From: Rhodobacteraceae bacterium EL129
GTDB lineage: Bacteria; Pseudomonadota; Alphaproteobacteria; Rhodobacterales; Rhodobacteraceae
Reading direction: 5' to 3'
Length of the DNA stretch: 64,000 nucleotides
NCBI GenBank assembly: GCA_900313005.1
Contig: ONZJ01000002.1
Location: 1,504,996 to 1,568,995, forward strand
The notes below the pieces were generated by a model that did no database searches, was not told where the DNA came from, and was given only the letters and a program-made list of their open reading frames with translations. Positions 8,713 to 16,627 of the stretch are shown here, piece after piece (the stretch's first letter is position 1; the number at the start of each line of letters is the position of its first letter). A program made the translations under genes and the position numbers.

Positions 8713-10056
8713 CTATGTTTGCAGATAGCTTTCGAGACTGTCGTCCAGCGCATCCTTCCAAGGCGTGTGGTGCGCCGGAGCCTTTTTACCCGTCATCGGC
8801 GAGGTATAGCCGTGATTGCGGAACTCCATGATCCCCTTCTTCTTGTGTTTTTTCCACTCAAAGAAGGCTTGATTGGCCGCATCCACATCAAAGCTTGGAT
8901 AATCCGTCTCATTGATCAGCTCCTGGACATAGGCGCCCTGATAGCGGATCGCACCGTAGTCGTCCTCGATCGCGTCTTCCTCGGCTTCGCGGCGGATTGG
9001 GTCCGCTGCCATGTCCGCCTGTGAGGGCAGGGCGATCTTACCCATGATCTGATCACGGACCCACCAGGCCTGCGCATCAAACATGTTGAAGGTGTACCAT
9101 TGGTCCTGCATGCCCAGGTAGAACATGGCGGGGTTCTTGTTCCACACCACACCTTTGTAGAGATCCGCCGCCGCAAGGCGGTTGGCCGTCTTCAGTCGCA
9201 GGTCATCCGGCAGGAAGTTGAAGTGATGTTTGTAGCCCGTGCACAGGATCACGGCATCCACGTCCTTGGACGTGCCGTCAATGAAATAAGCAGTATGGCC
9301 GTCGACGCGGTCTAGTGCCGGCACCTCTTGCCAGTTGTCAGGCCAGTCATAGCCCATTGGAGCGGTGCGGTGCGCGACGGTCACGGATTTGCAGCCATAT
9401 TTCCAGCACTGCGATCCAATGTCTTCAGCCGAGTAGGATGTGCCAAGGATCAGGATGTCCTTGTCGGCAAATTCGCGTGCATCGCGGAAGTCGTGGGCGT
9501 GCAATACGCGGCCCCGGAAGCTTTCAAACCCTGGGTAATATGGCACGTTCGGGGTTGAGAAGTGACCCGAAGCGACAATGACGTGATCGTAGTCTTCAGC
9601 CGTTTCCACATCGTTCTCGGCGTCACGGGCTGTCACAGTGAACTTACCCGAGGCCGCATCGTGGCGCACATCCCGCACGGTGTGGTTAAAGCGGATCCAA
9701 TCCCGTACCCCGGCTTTTTTCACCCGGCCTTCGATATAGTCAAAGAGGACGGCACGCGGTGGATAGCTGGCGATTTCCTTACCGAAGTGTTCGTCAAACG
9801 TGTAGTCGGCAAATTCCAGACCCTCTTTGGGGCCATTGGACCACAGGTAGCGGTACATCGACCCGTGGCAGGGTTCGCCGTTGGCGTCGACGCCGGTGCG
9901 CCATGTGTAGTTCCACAGCCCACCCCAATCGGATTGCTTCTCATAGCAAACCACCTCGGGGATATCCTCGCCCTTGTTCTTGGCCGATTGGAAGGCACGC
10001 AGCTGCGCCAATCCCGATGGTCCTGCACCGATGACGGCGACACGTTTGTTTGACAT
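8713..10056 (-). CDS. tmm: Trimethylamine monooxygenase (flavin-containing monooxygenase)
   Basis: Oxidises trimethylamine to trimethylamine N-oxide with NADPH and O2, a key step of methylated-amine use in marine Roseobacter bacteria. The 447-residue product begins [15 protein letters not shown], with the FAD-binding GxGxxG at residues 10-15, a second dinucleotide motif GTSYSAED and the FMO-type LCTGY. Its overall similarity to described Tmm proteins is high, for example [35 protein letters not shown] and [17 protein letters not shown]. The start at 10056 has AGGGAGAGG 6-14 bases upstream; an open frame extends a further 57 codons but lacks homology. The promoter region between tmm and the divergent binding-protein gene contains repeated ATTGGTT/AACCAAT sites. 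Confidence 0.95.
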   Translation of the reverse strand: MSNKRVAVIGAGPSGLAQLRAFQSAKNKGEDIPEVVCYEKQSDWGGLWNYTWRTGVDANGEPCHGSMYRYLWSNGPKEGLEFADYTFDEHFGKEIASYPPRAVLFDYIEGRVKKAGVRDWIRFNHTVRDVRHDAASGKFTVTARDAENDVETAEDYDHVIVASGHFSTPNVPYYPGFESFRGRVLHAHDFRDAREFADKDILILGTSYSAEDIGSQCWKYGCKSVTVAHRTAPMGYDWPDNWQEVPALDRVDGHTAYFIDGTSKDVDAVILCTGYKHHFNFLPDDLRLKTANRLAAADLYKGVVWNKNPAMFYLGMQDQWYTFNMFDAQAWWVRDQIMGKIALPSQADMAADPIRREAEEDAIEDDYGAIRYQGAYVQELINETDYPSFDVDAANQAFFEWKKHKKKGIMEFRNHGYTSPMTGKKAPAHHTPWKDALDDSLESYLQT

Positions 10057-10090
10057 TTTCCTCTCCCTTTGGATTAAACCAAATTTTGTT

Positions 10091-10135
10091 ATTGGTTCTA
10101 TTGGTTCATTCCAGTAAACCAATATGAGGACCAAT
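10091..10135. promoter_or_regulatory. Cluster of ATTGGTT half-sites between tmm and the divergent gene
   Basis: ATTGGTTC occurs at 10091-10098 and again at 10100-10107 as a 9-base direct repeat. AACCAAT at 10117-10123 and ACCAAT at 10130-10135 lie in the opposite orientation. The spacing of the inner pair (7-bp arms, 10-base spacer) suits a dimeric regulator. The same octamer occurs in a 13-bp inverted repeat in the gntR/mttB gap (12266-12307), so the GntR protein encoded at 11502-12215 is the obvious candidate binder. This is inferred from motif sharing only. Confidence 0.65.
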
Positions 10136-10269
10136 ATGTCAAACATATTCCGTGAACGTGCCGTTTTGGACCTTCGTGGAACACGGCGAAAGGCAGAAAA
10201 ATCGTGGCACCGTCCAGCTTTGCACATCAGATGGCCATTCAGGGCGCGATGCCGCGCCTGTCGGTCGAG

Positions 10270-11505
10270 ATGTCAAATACGGTAAACCTAGGCTTTCTGG
10301 CCCCCTTGTCGGGACAGGCCGAATCCTGGGGTCTGCCCGGGTTGCACGGCTGCCGAATCTGGGAGAGCTGGCTGAATTCTGCGGGCGGATTGCTCATTGG
10401 CGGGCGGCGCTATCCGATCCGCATCCACGCGTTTGATTGCGGGGATGATCCCGCAATTGCACGGGACGGGGCGATGCAATTGGTGCAACAACACGACGTT
10501 AAGCTGATGATGATGTTGGGCGGCGACAGCTTTGCGGCTGCGGCTGACTACCTGTCCGAAGCGCGGGTGTTGACCTCGACCCTGTTGCCGTCTGATCTGT
10601 CACCAGACACGCGCCATGTGATTGCCCCCTCCGAGGTTCATCCGATTTATGTGGTTACCGGGGTGGAATGGCTGGCGCGCGAAAGACCCGATTTAAAAAC
10701 CGTCGCCATGTGCTCTCAGACTGATGCGATGGGGCTGCCATCGCTGGCCACCTACCGCGCGGCGTTTCAGGCAGCCGGGCGCGACGTGGTGCACGAGGTG
10801 CAATACCCGGCTGAAGGGGCCGATCCGGCCAGCATCGTGGATCCGATGTTGGCGGCGGGCCCTGATATCCTGTGCTGGTGCACAAGCTACACGCCGATGG
10901 TGCATGCCTTGACGGAATACGCCTATCAGGCCGGGTTCACCGGGCAAATCCTGTCATGCACGCTGGATCAATACGATGCCTTGGTGGCCAGAACCAGTGT
11001 GGATTTCATGGAAGGCGTGGTGTTCCAGTTCCCCGACTTTGATGATCCAGCCCTGCGGGAAAAGGCGTTTTTCTTCAATCAACCCAATGTTTTCTATGAG
11101 GAATACAACAACCTCTATCCTGGCAGCTGGTCAGCGGTCAGCTGGGAATACGCCGCCATTCTGGACATCTGGCACGCCGCTGTTGATAAGGCCGGATCGG
11201 TGAGCACGGGGGCAGTGATGGCGGCGATGAAGCAGTTAGGACACGTGACCCACGCCTTTGGTCCGGCTGAGTGGTGGGGACAGGATATCTACGGCATCGA
11301 CAATGCGCTGGTGGGTGATTGGCCGGTGGTTGAGGTCCAGAACGGCAAGGCGCGGATCGTCGGGTTTGAATCGATCCCTGCATGGCTGTCACAGCATAGT
11401 GATTTGCTGCGCGCCGAGATGCGCGACCTGGGGCAAATGTGGGAACAACGGGCGGAACGGCGTGATGTTGGCCCGGCCTTGGGCGCACGGGTGATCGGGC
11501 GCTAA
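10270..11505 (+). CDS. Type I periplasmic-binding-protein-like protein without signal peptide
   Basis: The 411-residue protein has the fold signature of branched-chain-amino-acid/urea/amide binding proteins: [17 protein letters not shown] at the N-terminus, then [21 protein letters not shown] and the hinge region [15 protein letters not shown]. No hydrophobic leader or lipobox precedes the fold from any in-frame start. ATG 10270 places the start at the fold; GTG 10204, with GAAAGG 10 bases upstream, would add an unconserved hydrophilic 22 residues. No ABC permease or ATPase genes are nearby. It lies divergent from tmm, shares the ATTGGTT control region and converges on gntR with a 4-base overlap. 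A cytoplasmic ligand sensor, as AmiC is for amides, is an alternative to a transport role. Confidence 0.75.
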   Translation: MSNTVNLGFLAPLSGQAESWGLPGLHGCRIWESWLNSAGGLLIGGRRYPIRIHAFDCGDDPAIARDGAMQLVQQHDVKLMMMLGGDSFAAAADYLSEARVLTSTLLPSDLSPDTRHVIAPSEVHPIYVVTGVEWLARERPDLKTVAMCSQTDAMGLPSLATYRAAFQAAGRDVVHEVQYPAEGADPASIVDPMLAAGPDILCWCTSYTPMVHALTEYAYQAGFTGQILSCTLDQYDALVARTSVDFMEGVVFQFPDFDDPALREKAFFFNQPNVFYEEYNNLYPGSWSAVSWEYAAILDIWHAAVDKAGSVSTGAVMAAMKQLGHVTHAFGPAEWWGQDIYGIDNALVGDWPVVEVQNGKARIVGFESIPAWLSQHSDLLRAEMRDLGQMWEQRAERRDVGPALGARVIGR

Positions 11506-12215
11506 TCGTCCTGCAACAACAATTTTTGTTCTTCGATGAGGTGGAGCTTGATGAATTCAACCGCGCTGGCCACATCGCGCGTGCCGATGGCATTGAACAG
11601 CGTGTTATAGCGTTTCTGATAGTCCTGAATGCGTTTAGGTGTCAGGTTGCGGCGGCGCAGCTTGTTGCGAAAACTGGCGCGATAGGCATCAATGGTCAAC
11701 CGGTAGCAGGAAGCCAGCAACGGATTACCGGTGCCTGTGGCGATTTGCATGTATAGCTGCTCTTCAAGGGCGATAAAGCTGTCGATGTCTGTTTGTACGG
11801 CTTCGATCTGAGACAGGATTTCCGACAACTCACCCAATTGGCGTGGGGTCATGTTGATGACGGCCAACCGCACCATTTCAGGTTCAAGAATACCGCGCAC
11901 CACAAGGTGATCGAGTGGGCTCATGTCCTCAGACACTGCCAGCTCAGGCTGGGCCTCGGTTGGTTGAGACCGATAGGTGACAAAGCTACCGGATCCGGCG
12001 CGTCGACGGATGACATTTTGCGCCTCGAGCACATCCAAGGCTTCGCGTACGGTATTGCGGGCCACACCCAGATCAGCTGCCAAAGTGCGTTCCGAGGGCA
12101 AGCGGGTGTCCAGCGGATACTCCTCGGCCTTGATCCGGGCAAAAAGCGTATCAATCACGATCTGTGCCGTGGCTCCAATGGGCTGAGGCGTGGTGTCTGT
12201 CAGTGGTTTGTTCAT
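11502..12215 (-). CDS. GntR-family regulator, FadR/FCD subfamily
   Basis: DNA-binding transcription factor of 237 residues. The N-terminal winged helix (about residues 15-85) contains PLDTRLPSERTLAADLG and ARNTVREALDVLEAQNVI; the C-terminal all-helical FCD effector domain covers about residues 100-230. FadR-type proteins respond to small organic acids or metabolites. It is transcribed away from the mttB-like gene at 12378 and converges on the binding-protein-like gene (4-base overlap). The intergenic region contains a perfect 13-bp inverted repeat carrying the same octamer as the tmm promoter, which suggests autoregulation and control of the amine genes. The effector is unknown. Confidence 0.88.
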   Translation of the reverse strand: MNKPLTDTTPQPIGATAQIVIDTLFARIKAEEYPLDTRLPSERTLAADLGVARNTVREALDVLEAQNVIRRRAGSGSFVTYRSQPTEAQPELAVSEDMSPLDHLVVRGILEPEMVRLAVINMTPRQLGELSEILSQIEAVQTDIDSFIALEEQLYMQIATGTGNPLLASCYRLTIDAYRASFRNKLRRRNLTPKRIQDYQKRYNTLFNAIGTRDVASAVEFIKLHLIEEQKLLLQDD

Positions 12216-12265
12216 TTAGTCCTCAAAACAAGGTGCGTTGTTCATAATAGACCAGTTCAGCGTAG

Positions 12266-12307
12266 AAAAGAACCAATTATTGCACCCGTAGTCAAATTGG
12301 TTCTTTT
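12266..12307. promoter_or_regulatory. Perfect 13-bp inverted repeat, candidate GntR operator
   Basis: AAAAGAACCAATT (12266-12278) and AATTGGTTCTTTT (12295-12307) are exact reverse complements separated by 16 bases. They lie 51 bases upstream of gntR and 70 bases upstream of the divergent mttB-like gene. The core GAACCAAT/ATTGGTTC is the octamer seen twice at 10091-10107. The arms face outward here but inward at the tmm site, so whether the same protein binds both is not settled. Confidence 0.65.
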
Positions 12308-12377
12308 TGTTAAATTGGCAACCGGGGTTGCGTGACAGCAGGATTGACCGATAGCGTCCTCCTCAAAGGGGATTTCC

Positions 12378-13904
12378 ATGACACGTCGAAGATCAGGTGG
12401 ACGGGCTGGACGCAAGGCCGCTGATGCCGTTGAAAAATCTGCCGATTACAGCAAGCTGCGCCATCCGTTCCAACCTCAGTCCTTGTTCTCTGAGGATCAG
12501 ATCGCAGCGATTCACGACAGCGCCTTGATTGTGCTAGAGGAGTTGGGACTGAAAGTTCTGTTGCCTGAGGCGCGTGATCTTCTGATCAAAGCTGGCGCTT
12601 GGGCCGAAGGCGACATGGTGTTCTTTGGTCGCGACCTGGTGAACGAGGCGCTGAGCACTGCCCCGCGATCATGGATCATGAACGCGCGCAATCCAGCGCA
12701 TTCCCATGTTTATGAACCCGGTGCTTTGTTCTTCGCAGCCGCTGGCGGGTGTCCTAATGCCTCAGACGCGGTGCGGGGTAGACGGCCCGGCGATTTGGAA
12801 AGCTTTACCGATGCGTTGAAGCTGCAGCAGCATTTCTCGGCTATTCACAAGCTGTCCCCTTCAGCTGAGCCTCAGGATGTGCCGGTGCATCTGCGCCATT
12901 ACGCGATGATCCGAGCGCAGCTGGAGGTCGGAGACAAGGCTGTCTTTGGCTATGCCCGCGGGCGCGCCCAGATTGAGGACACGTTTGAAATGGTGCGCCT
13001 TGGCATGGGGCTGAGCGACGATGACTTCCTGAATAACTCGTGGTGCAGCACGGTGATTAACACCAATAGCCCGCGCATGATCGATGGCCCGATGGCGCAA
13101 GGCATCCTTGATTTTGCGCGCGCGGGGCAAACCCTGATCATCACACCGTTTTGCCTGGCCGGGGCGATGGCGCCCATCACCGTGGCGGGGGCGCTGACCC
13201 TACAACATGCCGAAGCTTTGGGCGCGATCACCCTGGCACAGATGGCCCGGCCCGGAGCGCCTGTCAGCTATGGCGGGTTTGGGTCTAACGTGGATATGAA
13301 ATCCGGCTCGCCGGCCTTTGGGACACCGGAGCACGTTAAGATGCAATTGGGATCAGGGCAGTTGGCGCGGTTGATTGATCTGCCGTGGCGGTCGGCGGCG
13401 GGATCTGCGTCAAACGCGCCGGATGCCCAGGGCATGGCCGAGAATGACATGGGGCTTTGGGGCGGTATGATGTCCAATGCGACATTGGTGGTGCATGCGG
13501 CTGGCTGGCTCGAAGGGGGTTTGAGTTTTGGCTATGAGAAGTTCATCACTGATATGGAAGCGGTGCAGATGATTGCCGACCTCTGTGCGCCGACGCCCGG
13601 TGATGCCGCCGAGATCGGGATGAAAGCCCTGCGGGATGTCGAACCCGGCGGGCATTTCTTTGCCACTGAACATACGATGGAACGCTATGATCGTGCGTTT
13701 TACCGGCCATTGGTGGCGGATCTGACCAACTTCGGATCCTGGGAGGAGGCCGGTGCAGAGGACGCTGCCACCCGTGCCACTCGAATATGGCAGGGAATTT
13801 TGGCCGAATATAAAGCGCCTGAGGGGTGTGACGAGGCTGTGGCGCGGGTTGAGCAGTTTATTGCGGATCGCACCGCAGCAGGGGGCGCATCACCGATGGA
13901 GTGA
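12378..13904 (+). CDS. MttB-family methyltransferase (no pyrrolysine), first copy
   Basis: Member of the trimethylamine:corrinoid methyltransferase superfamily, 508 residues. Family features include ALIVLEELGLKV near the N-terminus, GCPNASDAVRG, FCLAGAMAPITVAGALTLQHAE in the barrel, YGGFGSNVDM, and a C-terminal THFGSWEEAGA-like ending (LTNFGSWEEAGAED). The frame is uninterrupted, so there is no UAG-encoded pyrrolysine. Such proteins are known or suspected to demethylate quaternary amines such as glycine betaine rather than trimethylamine. The protein starts with a basic tail (MTRRRSGGRAGRK). It is divergent from gntR. No corrinoid partner gene is in the window, so substrate and acceptor are open. 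Confidence 0.85.
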   Translation: MTRRRSGGRAGRKAADAVEKSADYSKLRHPFQPQSLFSEDQIAAIHDSALIVLEELGLKVLLPEARDLLIKAGAWAEGDMVFFGRDLVNEALSTAPRSWIMNARNPAHSHVYEPGALFFAAAGGCPNASDAVRGRRPGDLESFTDALKLQQHFSAIHKLSPSAEPQDVPVHLRHYAMIRAQLEVGDKAVFGYARGRAQIEDTFEMVRLGMGLSDDDFLNNSWCSTVINTNSPRMIDGPMAQGILDFARAGQTLIITPFCLAGAMAPITVAGALTLQHAEALGAITLAQMARPGAPVSYGGFGSNVDMKSGSPAFGTPEHVKMQLGSGQLARLIDLPWRSAAGSASNAPDAQGMAENDMGLWGGMMSNATLVVHAAGWLEGGLSFGYEKFITDMEAVQMIADLCAPTPGDAAEIGMKALRDVEPGGHFFATEHTMERYDRAFYRPLVADLTNFGSWEEAGAEDAATRATRIWQGILAEYKAPEGCDEAVARVEQFIADRTAAGGASPME

Positions 13905-13924
13905 CTGCGCGTTTGACGCCAAGG

Positions 13925-14022
13925 AGTGCGTTCCGCACGCTCTCACTCTTGGGAGCAGGCCCCAAGCCCCCGATGAGGGGCGCTGCCCCTCAAACTCCCC
14001 GGGATATTTTAGGCCAGAAGAA
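13925..14022. repeat. REP-like intergenic element, copy 1
   Basis: Between two convergent genes. It contains a hairpin GTGCG-ttc-CGCAC, a perfect 8-bp stem TGAGGGGC (13974-13981) / GCCCCTCA (13985-13992), and a 22-base tail at 14001-14022 (GGGATATTTT then AGGCCAGAAGAA). The tail recurs with two differences at 45367-45388, again a few bases beyond the 3' end of a minus-strand gene. It may serve as a bidirectional terminator or a dispersed palindromic repeat. Confidence 0.6.
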
Positions 14023-14029
14023 GCTGCGA

Positions 14030-16465
14030 TCATCCACGCGGCAGTGTCATGGCCGAGTCATAGGGGGATGGCGCGATGACACGTGCAGGGGTCATCTGGC
14101 CGATGATGTCAATCTCCAGTGCCGTGCCGTGGGTGGCAAGATTTGGGTCGATGAAAGCGTAGGCGAGGTTCATCTGGACACGGTGGCCGTAGTCACCGGA
14201 GGTGACCGTGCCGACCACCTTGCCATTCAGCATGACCGATGCGCCGCCCTGGGCGGGCGCGGTGTCAGATTGCGCGTGAAGCGTCACCAGCGTTTTAGCT
14301 CGACCATGGGAATGGCGTTTGGCGAGGGCCTCTTTGCCAATGAAATCGCCCTTGTCCATTTTGACAAAGCGGTTGAGACCGGTCTCATAAGGATCAAACT
14401 CGGTGAGGATATCGGATTTCCAGTGCAGGAAGCCTTTTTCGAGACGCATGCTTTCGACTGCACGGGCGCCAAAGAGTTCGAGGCCATGCGTTTTTCCCGC
14501 CTCGCGTAGGGCGAGATAGGCGGAATAGAGATGGGCGTTTGGCACATGAATTTCATAGGCTAACTCACCGGAAAAGCTGACAGACATGACTGTGGCCGGG
14601 GCAATGCCGATGAAACATTCGCGCAGGCTGAGCCATGGGAAAGCGGCGGCGGACCAATCGGCGCGGCTGACAGCTTGCAGCACTGCGCGGGACTTGGGGC
14701 CTGCGAGCACCAGGATAGTTTGGTCGTTGGTGAGGGATTTGACCTGGACGTCTTCGTCCGCGTGCAGATGTCCAGTCAGCCAATCCATGTCGTGCCATTC
14801 GGCCGCGGCGGCAGAGCCATACCAGATGCGGTCTGGGCCACGGTCCGAGGTGGGGATGTTGGCGATGGTACATTCGCCCTTCAGCATGCCGTGGTGGTTC
14901 AACAGATATCCCAATCCCACGCGGCCGGGACGTTTGGTGACGGTGCCGCAGATCATGCGGTCGAGGAAGCTATGGGCGTCTTTGCCCGTCAGCTCAAAGC
15001 GGTTGAAGCCGTTGACTTCGGCTAGTCCAACACCTTTCTGGACGTTTTTTACTTCAGCTTTAATAATGTCGAACACATTATTGAATTTAAAAGAATAGTC
15101 TTCGTGAAAATCAGATGATGGTTTGAGATACTCCATGCGTTCCCAACCGTTGACGACCGTGAATTCGGCACCCTCGGCTGCCAGCACGGGTGTCAGTGGA
15201 GTGGTTTTGGCATCGCGTCCGGCGGGTCGGTGTTCATGCGGGAAGTGAAAGCGGAATTCGTTTTGGTAATCCTCGATGGCCTTGAGGGCTGTCAGTTCTA
15301 CATTGCCATGTGCTGTGAACCGGCGCGGGTCGAGAACCCATGTGTCGTAACAGGCCTCGCCATGCACAATCTGTTGGGCCAGCAGCCAGCCGTGCCCACC
15401 GCCTTCGCCAAGTCCGGCTCGCAAGCCGATGATGCAAAAGGCATTTCGCTTTCCCGGGATTGGCCCCACCAAAGGCGCGCCGTCGATGGTGTAGGTGATC
15501 GGGCCATTGACCACGCGTTTGATGCCGGTTTCGGTCAGCACGGGCATGCGTTCAAAGGCACCTTCCAGCACGTCCATCACGCGTTCCAGATCATCGGGGC
15601 AGAGGTCGTTCGAGAAATCGGGCGAGATGCCATCCAGCCCCCATGTCTTGCAGTCTTGTTCGTAGAACCCCACCAGCAAGCCGTTCTTTTCCTGCCTTGA
15701 GTAATAGTCCGAAATGGGACAGCGCAGGAGAGGCATGCGATGACCCGCCTCGGCGATGGCGGGGATGTCTTCGGTGACGAAATACTGGTGTTCCATGGAG
15801 GCGACGGGGTGGTGTACGCCCATCATCGCGCCCACCTCGTTCACTCGGTATCCACAGGCATTGACGACCACTTCGGCGCGAATGTCGCCCTTGGACGTGT
15901 GAACGGTCCAGCTGTCATCCGTATGTTGGGTCAGGCCCGTGACCTGCGTGTAGCGATAGACCTCGGCCCCGGCGCGGCGCGCATGAAAGGCCAGTGCCTG
16001 ACACAGCTGTGCAGGGTCGATATCGCCGTCTTCGCCGTCCCAGAGCCCGCCCAGTAGGTTGTCGGTGGAAATCAATGGATGACGGCGCGCGCATTCAGCG
16101 GCGTCGATCACTTCGTAGTTGACGCCCATGCCCCGCGCCATCGAGGCGAAGTGGCGGTAACCTTCCATCTGGGCCTCGGTATTGGCCAGGCGAATGCCAC
16201 CGTCGCCGTGGTGATAGCCCACCGGATAATCCGGGTTGTCACGCAGTTTCTTATAGAGCGCGATGGAGTGAGATTTGAGGCCCACCATCGTTTGGTTCAT
16301 CCCAAAGTTGGTGACTTGCGCCGCTGAATGCCATGTGGTGCCGGAGGTCAGCTCATCTCGTTCGACCAAGACCACATCGCTCCAACCTTCTTGAGTGAGG
16401 TGATAGAGGGTTGAACAACCGGCAATACCGCCGCCGATGACAACGCAACGTGTTTGGGTTTTCAT
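14030..16465 (-). CDS. Dimethylglycine/sarcosine dehydrogenase-like FAD oxidoreductase with GcvT domain
   Basis: Protein of 811 residues. The N-terminal D-amino-acid-oxidase-type FAD domain carries GGGIAG at residues 11-16, and TSGTTWHSA keeps a histidine (H46) at the place where flavin is covalently attached in dimethylglycine dehydrogenases. The C-terminal half is an aminomethyltransferase (GcvT) domain that binds tetrahydrofolate (RFELTGKDAHSFLDRM, SFSGELAYEIHV, RLEKGFLHWKSD). Such enzymes remove N-methyl groups and pass the C1 unit to folate. The ATG at 16465 has GGAGG upstream. It is divergent from the second mttB-like gene with 162 bases between them, so the pair is probably co-regulated. 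The exact amine substrate is inferred, not proven. Confidence 0.88.
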   Translation of the reverse strand: MKTQTRCVVIGGGIAGCSTLYHLTQEGWSDVVLVERDELTSGTTWHSAAQVTNFGMNQTMVGLKSHSIALYKKLRDNPDYPVGYHHGDGGIRLANTEAQMEGYRHFASMARGMGVNYEVIDAAECARRHPLISTDNLLGGLWDGEDGDIDPAQLCQALAFHARRAGAEVYRYTQVTGLTQHTDDSWTVHTSKGDIRAEVVVNACGYRVNEVGAMMGVHHPVASMEHQYFVTEDIPAIAEAGHRMPLLRCPISDYYSRQEKNGLLVGFYEQDCKTWGLDGISPDFSNDLCPDDLERVMDVLEGAFERMPVLTETGIKRVVNGPITYTIDGAPLVGPIPGKRNAFCIIGLRAGLGEGGGHGWLLAQQIVHGEACYDTWVLDPRRFTAHGNVELTALKAIEDYQNEFRFHFPHEHRPAGRDAKTTPLTPVLAAEGAEFTVVNGWERMEYLKPSSDFHEDYSFKFNNVFDIIKAEVKNVQKGVGLAEVNGFNRFELTGKDAHSFLDRMICGTVTKRPGRVGLGYLLNHHGMLKGECTIANIPTSDRGPDRIWYGSAAAAEWHDMDWLTGHLHADEDVQVKSLTNDQTILVLAGPKSRAVLQAVSRADWSAAAFPWLSLRECFIGIAPATVMSVSFSGELAYEIHVPNAHLYSAYLALREAGKTHGLELFGARAVESMRLEKGFLHWKSDILTEFDPYETGLNRFVKMDKGDFIGKEALAKRHSHGRAKTLVTLHAQSDTAPAQGGASVMLNGKVVGTVTSGDYGHRVQMNLAYAFIDPNLATHGTALEIDIIGQMTPARVIAPSPYDSAMTLPRG

Positions 16466-16545
16466 GTAGAGGCCTCCGGGCTTTGTTGTCCCTAGAGAGG
16501 TCAAATGCGGGGCTATGGTCAATGGCATCGGCATTAGTTTCTAAT

Positions 16546-16555
16546 TATTCGAATA
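16546..16555. promoter_or_regulatory. Palindrome TATTCGAATA between divergent amine genes
   Basis: A perfect 10-bp palindrome in an AT-rich patch midway between the dehydrogenase start (16465) and the mttB-like start (16628). It could be part of an operator, for example for the LysR protein encoded at 18185-19165, but a site this short can occur by chance. Confidence 0.35.
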
Positions 16556-16627
16556 TTTGATGCGAAAATACGGGTATGCTACGTTTCCGCTTGCACGCGC
16601 ACCTATGGACGCGGCCTTATCACGGGT

